Below the pieces are notes generated by a model, which was given only the letters and a program-made list of their open reading frames with translations, ran no database searches and was not told the origin of the DNA. Of a stretch of 64,000 nt of DNA, positions 32,334-42,570 are shown one piece after another. Source of the DNA: Exophiala sp. HKRS030 (taxonomy: Eukaryota > Ascomycota > Eurotiomycetes > Chaetothyriales > Herpotrichiellaceae); the NCBI GenBank assembly GCA_023897205.1, contig JAHWDD010000003.1, positions 2,049,665 to 2,113,664 of the forward strand, given 5' to 3'. Numbering within the stretch: position 1 is the first letter of the stretch; every line of letters starts with the position of its first letter. A program made the position numbers and the translations under genes.

Positions 32334-33930
32334 ATGACGGTCGTATCATTGAAAGGTCTCAATAATCATGTCATTCAAGGTATACACACACTTCACAGTC
32401 ATAACATCAGGTATAATCAGCTGACCCGGTGTAGTGCCTACCGGGCTCTTCATTGACAATGAATTCATCCCTGCCACTGGAAATGCCACAATTGACCTTG
32501 AGAACCCAGCAACTGGCCAGCATCTTGCTACTGTCTCGTGCGCACAGGAACAAGACATAGACAGGGCGGTCCAGTCATCGCAGAAGGCGTTCGCTAGCTG
32601 GAAATCTGTTTCACCCTCTACCAGACGGCAGCTGTTGAGCAAGCTGGCGGATCTCTTGGAACGTGATGCTTCTGATGTCTCGACCTTGGAGTCACTGGAT
32701 GCTGGAATCCTATACAGTGATTCCACCGGACTTCACGTCCCTCAAGCTCTGGAGAATCTTAGATATTTCTCAGGCTGGGCTGACAAGGTCGATGGATTGG
32801 CACTCACTATCCCCGAGGGCATGGCGTACACGAGACGTGACCCTTATGGCGTCTGCGCCGCAATTGTGCCTTGGAACTCCCCATTGTAAGTCAAAACCAC
32901 CGAAGGTAGTTAGTATACGGTCCTGCCAGGTCTGACAGTTTTCCTCAGGATGATCACAATCTGGAAGTTAGCACCATGTATTGCAGCAGGCAACACTCTC
33001 GTCATCAAAACCCCTGAGCTTTGCCCGCTATATGGTCAGAAGCTTGCCGAGCTCATTCGTGAAGCAGGTTTCCCTCCTGGTGTTATTAACATTGTCTGTG
33101 GCCTCGGTCAAGTAGCTGGCCAAAGGCTCGCTGAGCATCCAGTTGTTCGGAAGATTTCATTTACTGGTAGTCCGGCCGTCGGCAGACAGATTCTAGCAAC
33201 CTCAGCTCGCACGAACTTGAAGAAGGTCACATTGGAACTAGGCGGTAAGGGACCGTCCATCATCTTCGACGATGCCGATTTTGAGAATGCCCTGTTCTGG
33301 ACGATGATAGGGATAACTGCCAACAACGGGCAAATTTGCATCGCTGGGAGCCGTATTTATGTCCAAGATACCATCTATGACAAGTACGTGCAAGAGTTCA
33401 GCAAACGCAGCCGCGAAGCTGTGCATGGAGACCCGTTATTGGCGACAACCACGAAAGGACCCATCATCAGCGCTCGCCAACGTGATAACGTGCTATCATT
33501 TGTCGACAAGGGAAAAGAATCAGGTGCTACGCTCTTACATGGTGGCGAGAAGCTGCCAGGAACAGGGCACTTTATAGCCAACACCGCTTTTGCAGACGTC
33601 CCTCAAGATGCGAGTATCATGCAGCAGGAGATCTTTGGTCCGTTCGCCAGCATCGCATCCTTCAAAACAGAAGAAGAGGCTATTGCTAGGGCCAATGACA
33701 CATCGTATGGATTGAGTGCGGCTGTTTTCTCTAACAACTTAGATAGAGTATTCAGGGTCACTGAAGCTATAGAGGCAGGACAAGTCACGGTGAATATTTG
33801 GGGTACAGTCAATGCAAACACTCCTTTTGGAGGAGTCAAGGAGAGCGGCTTTGGGCGAGATATGGGCAAAGAGGCGTTGGACGAATGGACGGCTCCAAAG
33901 GTGGTCAAGTGGCATATACAGAAGAGGTGA
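32334..33930 (+). CDS. Aldehyde dehydrogenase (second)
   Basis: NAD(P)-dependent aldehyde dehydrogenase, 484 aa, with exons 32334-32355, 32435-32885 and 32949-33930. The short first exon (22 bp, GTCTCA donor) joins to give MTVVSLKVPTGLFIDNEFIP, the standard fungal ALDH start. The other ATG at 32365 cannot be joined in frame to exon 2. Catalytic Glu lies in LELGGKGPSIIF and Cys in NNGQICIAGSR; NTPFGGVKESGFGRDMG closes the domain. No organelle signal is obvious, so a cytosolic enzyme contrasts with the possibly mitochondrial ALDH at 13-14.7 kb. Its divergent promoter with the ThDP enzyme makes it the likeliest partner for oxidising that enzyme's aldehyde product. Confidence 0.9.
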
Positions 33931-34089
33931 AGATAACCTGAATCTGATACAAGCGGGAGTTGCATAAAGAAAACTGCCTGCATGTGCATAATCAGTACAG
34001 ACCTAGTTGGTAACTAGGAAATCACTCCTGAATACTACTGTGTAGGTTTCTAGAATGTGGGATTCATAGTATCGTTTCGGTTTGGCCGG

Positions 34090-34114
34090 TTCCGCTTCCG
34101 ATAAGGGCGTTCCG
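34090..34114. promoter_or_regulatory. Three direct TTCCG elements
   Basis: Three TTCCG elements within 25 bp, about 365-388 bp upstream of the permease. They match the half-site of the inverted repeats in the neighbouring promoters but are not paired here. Confidence 0.3.
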
Positions 34115-34134
34115 GTTTTGATAGAGACCTGCCT

Positions 34135-34146
34135 GGAGGTACCTCC
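34135..34146. promoter_or_regulatory. GGAGGTACCTCC palindrome
   Basis: A perfect 12-bp palindrome upstream of the permease. Its role is unknown; the AGGTACCT core is frequent in intergenic DNA of this window. Confidence 0.3.
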
Positions 34147-34477
34147 TTCTTATCGCGAATTCCAAATCTCGACGCAGCTAAAGGAGGGCACCAATGCGAG
34201 TGCGTGAATTGGTGTAGTGTGCACAACACTGCTAGGTACTACATAACAATCAGGAGATGATGCTTCATTGTATAAAACACCCGGCTTCAATTCCCCAGGC
34301 CTCCTGAACTGGTGATCAATGTAAATCGTGCCTTTCTCAACCACCCCTGGGAGTACTGTATCTACAGTCCGCATCTATTTTTACGCAAGCAACAAGTACC
34401 TTGAACCTCTGGCTGGCAGTGATGAGATCTATACTAACTTCGTAGCAGTGACTTCTTCCCCAGCCTCGAAGCTTTCA

Positions 34478-36314
34478 ATGGAGAAGACGACCTCAGCCTC
34501 TGTTGGTGATGCTGCCGAAGTACCAGTGGTCGAGGGAGACTTCGTCACTGTAAGAGGAGCACACAGAAAAGGAGTCCTAAACAGTTCTGATATGAAAATA
34601 GACTCCCCGCAAAAACTTCAACACCCTATCCACTCTATCACTCGCGACGTCTCTTATGGCAACATGGGAAGCTCTATGCAGTACCATGGGTGCATCCTTG
34701 GTCAGTGGAGGACCGGTTTCTCTACTATACGGTTTCATGTGTACGTTACCAATTGGATATATGCTGACGACTATACATGTAACGGAGCCCTGAGACTGAC
34801 CATTTGTTCCAGTGGCTGTGGTTGGAAATTTGGCTACAGCTATCTCCCTGGGAGAAGCAGCATCAATGTGAGTTGAACACTTCTCCCCAGTCCCTTTCTG
34901 GTATGTCAGACTTGACTCATGACTGACAATCAAAAAAGGTTCCCCGGTGCCGGCGGTCAATATCAATTCATTGGCGAGATGAGCTCCCCCAAATACAAAG
35001 CATTCTTGAGCTTCTTCTCCGGATGGATCACCTTACTCGGCTGGGTTGCTTTGACCGCGAGTGCACCTTACGCGGCGGGGAATCTTATCCAGGGATTGGC
35101 ATCGTTGAGCAATCCTGACCTTGCGCCTGAACGATACCGCACCACCCTCATCTACATTGGCATTTTGTTGCTTTCATTCTGCTTCAACCAGTGGGGTAGC
35201 AGAATCCTACCCTTGCTCGAGAACCTCATCATGACGCTGCACATCCTGTTCTTCTTCATGATCCTCATCGCAGTGTGCATCATCCCACCGAAAAGACATT
35301 CGGCTGCGTTTGTGTTTTCGGAGTTTCAAAACAATTCAGGCTGGGAGAATAACGGTGTTGCATGGTGTCTTGGAATGTTGACATCTGCATACATCCTGGT
35401 TGGTAAGAGAGATCAACCACCTTTCTTCCTATTGATCTGCCTCAAAACCTCGCCTTGCCACTGAGAGAGTTTGAACTTCTTCTGCAAGCTACCATCGGAT
35501 GGTCCAGTGCATTGCTGACTTGACCTTCCCAGGCTACGACTCTGCAACTCACATTTCGGAAGAACTGAAAAATCCCAGGACAGGGGTTCCCCGTGCCATG
35601 GTCGGCTCGATCCTCATCAATGGCACCATGGGTTTTGCTTTGCTCATCGCCATCCTGTTTGGAATGCCCAGCATTCAAGACGCTCTGTCCTCGTCCACCG
35701 GCTTCCCCATCATCCAAATCTTCTACTACATGACGAGGGAGAACGCTGCCGCAGCGAGTGCCATGACTTCCACCATCATCATCTCGGCGTCTCTTGCGAC
35801 TGTCGGTCTAACCGCCGCGACATCCCGAACCCTCTGGGCCTTTGCCAGAGACCGCGGTCCCCCTTTCCATCACTGGCTGTCTCAATTGAACGCCGAAAGT
35901 CGAGTTCCCACGAATGCTCTCATCTTGATCACGGTCGTACTGGCTCTTTTGGGCCTACTCAACATCGCGTCCACGGCGGCATTCGGTGCGATCCTTTCCC
36001 TGACAGTCGTCGCCTTGAACCTCTCTTACCTCTTCCCGGTGGTGGCCATCCTCTATCGGAGGCTACGGACCCCTGAAATGCTGACTTGGGGGCCTTGGAA
36101 GTTGTCACACGCTTCTGGCATCATCTGCAACATCATCTCCATCTGCTGGATCATTTTCGTGACTGCTTTTCTCCTTCTGCCTGCTTCGAAACCTGTCACC
36201 GCGTTGAACATGAATTACGCCAGTGCCGTTCTGGGTGCGGTCCTGATCTTTGCCGGGATCGACTGGATGTTCCGCGGGCGCAGACATTATGTTGGAGCTA
36301 TGATGAGGGAATGA
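34478..36314 (+). CDS. Amino acid/choline permease (APC superfamily)
   Basis: Predicted plasma-membrane permease of 503 aa, in five exons: 34478-34549, 34602-34740, 34813-34867, 34938/34939-35402 and 35533-36314 (the sum is in frame with 34939). The N-terminal half is broken by three short introns; splicing restores TPRKNFNTLSTLSLATS and GFMLAVVGNLATAISLGEAASM. The conserved FPGAGGQYQFIGEMSS and GYDSATHISEELKNPRTGVPRAM motifs are typical of fungal GABA/choline/amino acid permeases of the APC superfamily (Hnm1/Uga4-like). About ten to twelve hydrophobic segments follow. It is transcribed in tandem after the ALDH. Its cargo is unknown; uptake of an amine- or amino-acid-linked compound would suit the amidohydrolase, but this is inference. 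Confidence 0.87.
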
Positions 36315-37320
36315 GAAGATTAAGGATGCCGAAAATAAGACCCTAGATATACCCCTGTATTCGAGGGGGTAGTGAGTCAATCTGCAACGGAAATGAATTT
36401 GAGACCTCTCACGAGTGAGGTATTTGCTATAGCAATATTGATATCAAGATTGCACAATGAATGGAAATATGTCCAGTAATCGATCACTGGTGTCTCACTA
36501 AGGGTTGCGTTCGCAGAACACGTCGTGATGCTTCAACAGTTTCTTGTCGGCTGAAGCACCAGTCTTCCTTGTCGGATCTTATTCTCGAGAGTTCTGGTGG
36601 GTTTTTGACGATGTTTAAGTACTGACAGACATCCTCGCGTGTTGGGACCATGATCAGCGAAGGTCCTTTGCTTCACAAGATGTATATTCTGAATACAAAG
36701 GATCACCGTCCGTTTACTGAGGGCCCAAGTAACCGTCAGCATGTTGAGGATGGGTCTAAGCGTCCGGGAATAACTTACTGTGTAGTGTGGTCTAATGATT
36801 AGCCTTATGCGAATGCATTCATAAAGTAAGTCCTAAGGCCTCTCAGCTTTTAGAATCTTGGATTCGAAGACGGGGGATTTATTCTCGATAGTACAGCCGC
36901 CTGAGAAAATCATTGTTTAGGAGTCAGGACACCTAGAAACGCGAGATCAAAGTGAAAGTAGCACTAGTTTTACTTTCCAGTAATAGTATCTTTTGCTTAT
37001 AACTCCAGATCAGGGTGGGAAAGTATATAAATGTCGTTCAGTCGTTAGCTAGCAGATGAATGATAACAAATTATACGCTAGTCTAGTTCAAGAGATTCAT
37101 GTGTCTCGTTTCTGAGAAAAGGTAAACATACACTCTCGTAGTACTGTCTCCTGGATTGTTCCAGGATATTTCAAAGTGCTGATGAGCTCCAAAGTGACCT
37201 GAAACCGTTTCAAGGTGCTTTGAGACCGATTATGCAAGTCCGCTATATAATATTTATTAGGAAGACAAGATTTCGAACTATCTTTACATTAGAATCTATA
37301 GTTCAACAGATCCTCTCTCC
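36315..37320. other. AT-rich convergent intergenic region
   Basis: About 1 kb between the 3' ends of the permease (+) and the ABC transporter (-). A tRNA-like stretch at about 36780-36875 has an A-box-like TGGTCTAATGATTAG and a weak B-box-like GGATTCGAAGA but no foldable cloverleaf. No ORF is supported. Confidence 0.45.
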
Positions 37321-40300
37321 TCACACCTTTCTTTTCCCTTTTGGCATTCTCAGAACCCAATACAATGCGAGAGCGGCCGCAATATTGAACGCCACATACA
37401 CCCACATGAGTCCAAAGTTGCGCCAACGGTCGTCGTAGTATGAGTTGATTCCAGCCAGGTAAACATTCGTTTCCTTGATCTTGCAAAATTTGCACTTGAC
37501 GGTGGCATCGGAGTCCAGCAGATATCCGCCGGCCCTTGAGATGTAATCGGCCATGTACTGGCCACACGTTTGTCCTCCTGGTGGACTGAGTGTGATGTAT
37601 TCGTTGCTCGCACAAGTAATATCGACGTTTGCCAGGCCTGTCGATAGGATTGCCGAGATGAAATAGTTCAGTGGCGACACTCGGTACAGGAACACCCAGA
37701 AGCCGGGCATCTGGTCCTTTGTGGCCAAGACGCCACAGAAGAAGAAGATCAAGACGAATAGGAAGTTCGCATTGTTACCTCCTTCGTCTGCCGTCTCCGC
37801 GAACGTGATGCACATGTTGGCAAAGGTGCTGACAAAGATCATAAACACCCAGAACAAAAGCCACATCAACGCTGCTCGTTCCGTGCCCTGATCTGCGGCG
37901 TTGGCGTTCTTGTAGAAGCCGACAGGATAGTACACAAATGCCCACATGAAGACCGAAGCCAGAGTATTCCAGGGCATCTCGGCAACGATCTGGCTAAGCA
38001 TAAAGACTTTCCAAGAGTACGTCTTTGCCGGGCGCTCGCGGACTTCGTAGAGGGAGCGTTGTGTGACAAAATGTGGCAGCTGTTGGTCCACGAGCTGGCC
38101 GAAAATTGAAGTCAACTCGAAAATGGCAAACATTTGGTTCTGAAGACCCTGGATGGAGAGAGGACTGTTGATGAAAACGAGGCCGATGAAGAGACTGGCC
38201 GAGATACATAGACTGAGTTTGGAGTAGATGTACGTGGGCGTTCGCCAGTACTGTTGGAAGACACGCTGTGTGACAATGATGAATTGTTGCCAAAATGGTG
38301 CTGCAAACTCTCGATAAGCGGCATGATCCCTTTCCTCGTCAAGAGAAGGCCTCTCGACTTTCTTCTGGTCACGAAGACGTGCCAGCTCATTTTGGACTTT
38401 CTGGTACTCTGGGCTTAAACGCCACGTTCGATGCCAGTCAACATCTGAACTGCATCCTGGTGCTGCTCCGATGGTTTCAAGCATCCATTCTGCTGGGTTG
38501 GCCCCTGGTGGACATGGTAATGTGCCATTTCTTTCGAAATATCCTGTCAATATTTCCGAGTTCTTCCCAATGTCGCCTGGAATAATAATGATTAGAGAAA
38601 AAATTGATAGTCGCTTCTGTACTTACCGAAGTAAACAGTCTGACCTCCCTCCTGAAGTAGCAAAAGACGGTCAAACCGTTGGAACAACATTGCTGAAGGC
38701 TGATGAATGGTGCATAGAATTGACTGTCCAGCTTTAGACAGCTTTTCCAAGAGGTCCAGGATAGCCCAACTGGTTTGAGAATCGAGACCTGAAGTTGGCT
38801 CATCAACGAAAAGCAACAATGGTGGTTTGGCAGCCAGTTCAACACCGATTGTCAAGCGTTTGCGTTGCTCCACGTTCAGACCCTCGCCTAGAACACCAAC
38901 GACGGCATCGGCATATTCATGCATGTCCAGGAGTTGAATGACTTCCTCGACATAAGCCAGTTTCTCCTCCTTCGAGGTGCTTGCTGGTTGCCTAAGTAAT
39001 GCTGAAAACTTCAGGGCCTGACCGGTGAGGTCAGTATTTTCCCGTGCTGGTGGTTGTTTTTTCAATATCAATAAGCTGGCTAACTTACCTCACGAACAGT
39101 GCTGGTATCCAAATGTAGATCAAGTTGTTGAGCGTAGCCCGTTTTACGCTGAAAGCTTTCATCACGGATCTTTCCATCTACCAACATCTCGCCGGTGAGA
39201 ACACCCACACCCGTACGCCTATCAGCTAGACAATCGAGCAATGTCGTCTTGCCAGCGCCAGACACACCCATCAATGCTGTGAGCGTACCAGGTCTGACCC
39301 ATCCATCCACTTGATCCAGTAGCCGGCGAGTCTTCTTCTTGATCTTGATATCATAGCATACGTTATTCCAGTGGAACACACTTGTAGAGCCCTGGAAAGT
39401 CATCCCCTTTTCGAAACTGGCAATGTGTTCACGGGAGCTCATCACAGTTGACACTGGACCAGTGACAGACATTTCCATGTCATTTCCACCTTTCCGTGCG
39501 GACGATGGGATGAAACCTCTGCGAAAGACGAGAACCTCGCCTTTGGACTTTTTGGCGGAGATTAATTCGCTACTGATGAAGTAGACTAGGTGGTTGAAGA
39601 CCGCCATAGCAATGATGATACCGACATTTCGCCATTTATGGCTGTGTTCGTAGCTGTAGGCTGAGCTGATATAGTGACTTCCGTTCACATATGACTGCCC
39701 GGGAACAGCACCGATTGCATTGCAAGCAATATGGCTCGCAGAGACATTGGTGTAATCGGGAATATAGGCAGAGCAAGCAAAGCTGCGACCATAGAACTCA
39801 TTGACCATGAGCGCTTCATATGCGAACGCCACAGGGTCAAGATAGTTGATCCATCTACACCAGCTAGGCATGTAATCGACTGGGACAACAAAGCCAGTGA
39901 AAATGAGCAGGGCGAGTAGGACAAGTGCCGCAGGGACCATTGCCTGCTGCTCGGTACGGGACAGCGAGGCTCTTTGAAAATATTAGCACCATGGTTGCGT
40001 ACTTTGAAAGCACCAGTACCTACATGGATCTGAAGACTCCAGACATGGCCAAGACAGTCAAGAATGATACGAGCAGGTAATAAAAGAATGGTCCTGGTGC
40101 TCTGTTGAGATTGGTCATGAAGTAGAACACGATGTTGAAGGAGATACAGTTGACTATTTTGGCGGGCAGATCGACCAATACTGATGCATATGATTCGGCA
40201 GAAGGATGATAGAAGGCATAACGAGACTGCTTTTCCACGATCGGTCGTTGAGCGTAAAGCGTGAGGATCTCGAGCATAGATGCAAAGGCGTTGAACAAAA

Positions 40301-41978
40301 TGGCAATGAAGAGAACGACAGCCCGGCCGTAGAAGGAATCTGTGTCCATCCTCATGTTGTAATATAGAGAAGAGATAATGAAGGCCATCTGTGGAATGTC
40401 AGCATGTGTTTCCTGGTCTTTGGATCTCTGGGAAAGGACTCTTTCTACTCACAACTATGTTCCCGATTCCCATCGTAAGTGTTAGTGACGGATCTGCTCT
40501 GAGCCTCTGAAAACCGCGGACGATGCAGAGCTGAACCTGTTCGGCATAAGTCAGCGTATAAGGTGATCTGACTCGCTGTCCAATGGCCTGATGTTGTCTC
40601 TTGAGGTGCCGAAAAGCCTCTGCGTCGGGACCACCGATAGGATGTTGTTTTTTGTATTCGCTAATTTCCGCTTGTAGAGAATCGTAGTCAGGACTTTTCT
40701 TCCATGCCGCCACGAACTCTTCAACTGTTCGCGGTGGATTGTAACCAGGTCTGACGTTGCGTTCAGCTGAAAAGGTCATGGAAGTCAAGAAGTCAGGGGT
40801 TGTCCGCCGGGCAGGGCAATCGAAACCCAGGTTTTCAAAGTATTCTTTGGCCTTTGATGCTGGTCCAAAGTAGATTTGGCGACCTTCGAATAAGACTGTT
40901 ACCTTATCAAACTGATCATATGCGGTCTGTGGAGCTTGGTACATTGATACAGCGCATGTTTGGCCGAACAACTCCGACTGCAGCCTCAATGTCTTACAGA
41001 ACTCGATGGCGTTGGCTGAGTCCAGACCGCGCGTCGAACTTCAGCTGATGATTAGTGAGTTTCTGGTCAAGAGGCTCTGCCAGACTTACTTGTCCCAACA
41101 CTGGAATGGTGCATTTGCAAGGGTTGCTTCTGCGATGGTTACCCGCTTCCGTTCACCCCCAGACACCCCCCGGACATATTGGTCTCCGACTTTCGTATGG
41201 AGTGTATGGGTTATCCCATACATTGCCATAACAACATCGCGCAGATGGTCACAGTATCTATGAACCAGGCTTAGTGATAGATGGAGCCACGCAGGAGAAC
41301 TTACTGGTTTCGTTGGGTGCCAGGCGGCAAGTTTCTCCCGCAGCGTGCTCGGGCAGCGAAGGACAATGTCTCGCCGACTGTCAACTGAGGAAAATGAACG
41401 TCCATTTCTGCAGTGTAAATGGCATCGCCCCGATGCTGATAACGCATCTCATCGGCTGACAGTCCATGATAGTTGAAATATGAACCTTTACCAACATAGA
41501 CGCCATTCGTTTCTCCTGATAGAGATTTGAGGAAAGTTGAGCAACCGGATCCGGGCGGCCCCAAAACAGCACACATCTCGCCAGGATTAATGAGGCCATC
41601 AAAGTCTCGTAGGATGTCTATCCGAGTCTGGCCACCCTGCTTTGAAAAGATACGGCGTGCCATCTCAGGTAGAGCTAACCAAACATTTCCAACATCTTTC
41701 TGAAAGTCGGTTGGCGTACCGTAGCCAAAGACATTGACGTTTTCAAAGCACAATCCGACCTGACGAAACTGTCGACCATGCTTATTGGCAATCCTGACAA
41801 TGTTGGTAGCCCATACACGCGCATTGAATTTGTCGCTTCGAGGGTTCAAGGGAGAATCGTCGGTTTTCAAGATGGTAGTTGTTTCTGAAACCCCTGGGCC
41901 ATCATGCGTGTACTCTCGTGCCAATTCCTTCACGATAGATTGACGTGCCTCCATGGATTCTGCCTCTTCCGGCCCCAT
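37321..41978 (-). CDS. PDR-type ABC transporter (ABCG, full size)
   Basis: Drug/xenobiotic efflux pump of the pleiotropic drug resistance family, about 1440 aa with the (NBD-TMD)2 layout. Seven exons: 41305-41978, 41090-41257, 40453-41038, 40024-40388, 39089-39971, 38627-39017 and 37321-38576, in frame when summed. NBD1 has the fungal PDR Walker A form GPPGSGCST, the signature VSGGERKRV and a D-loop [13 protein letters not shown]2 has the canonical GVSGAGKTT, the degenerate signature LNVEQRKRL and [10 protein letters not shown]. The asymmetric non-canonical NBD1 Walker A is normal for this family. Two six-helix membrane blocks follow the NBDs. It is divergent from the second Zn2Cys6 factor and probably protects the cell from aromatic substrates or intermediates. 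Confidence 0.93.
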
Positions 41979-42570
41979 CTCGGATCGCTATATCTCAATC
42001 TGGGGCAGTCTTGTTCGGCAATATAGATGCTCAAGTTGCTGCCGGTAAGTGCGCTAAGAGAAGAACAAAACACGTCGAGAGGAGATAGAAGGGATGTTCG
42101 AGGCTGCGGCATTATGACAGAGTCCCTACCATTAAGTATTATATGCCCGGATTCATCCAGGTCGTTCATCGCCAATACGGATATGAGACAAGGGGGAAAA
42201 AGTCCGTCTACGTCCGCAATCCCTGCATCCTTTGGAACCAGTTCATGACTGAAGTAAGTGGTAGTGCCATCAAACAGAAATATTCAGAGGTCAATGAGGT
42301 CGATGCGGGTAGCGGATTGTTGGTGAGTCCGTTTCCCGCTTTCGGCCGACGGATATAATGATTGACCGTGATTGGACAATATAACAATAACTCCGTCTAT
42401 ATGCGCTCTCGTCCGTGTAACCTCATCTCAACTTCCATCTTCCGTCTTCCTCGCGAGAAAAATCTTCTATAGCAACCTGCTGTTACAGGCCACGGCGATT
42501 TCTACAAAAGTCCGGATCACACCTGAAAATTATCTCATCACCGGGCCGAAACACTCCAACTCACTGTTCA
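41979..42570. other. Divergent promoter, ABC transporter and second regulator
   Basis: A 592-bp gap between divergent starts. CCG/CGG triplets are present (for example near 42345-42350 and 42510), but no exact CGGAA-N-TTCCG pair was seen. No gene is called. Confidence 0.4.

Larger units (their letters stand above)
33931..34477. other. Promoter region of the permease
   Basis: A 547-bp gap between tandem genes. It holds three TTCCG in direct orientation (34090-34094, 34096-34100, 34110-34114) and a 12-bp palindrome GGAGGTACCTCC at 34135-34146. An upstream ATG at 34328 is in frame with the permease start but I see no support for it. Confidence 0.45.

Noticed and set aside
36780..36875. Functional tRNA gene
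   Set aside because: A-box and B-box-like words exist, but acceptor, D and T stems do not pair and the boxes are too far apart for a simple tRNA.
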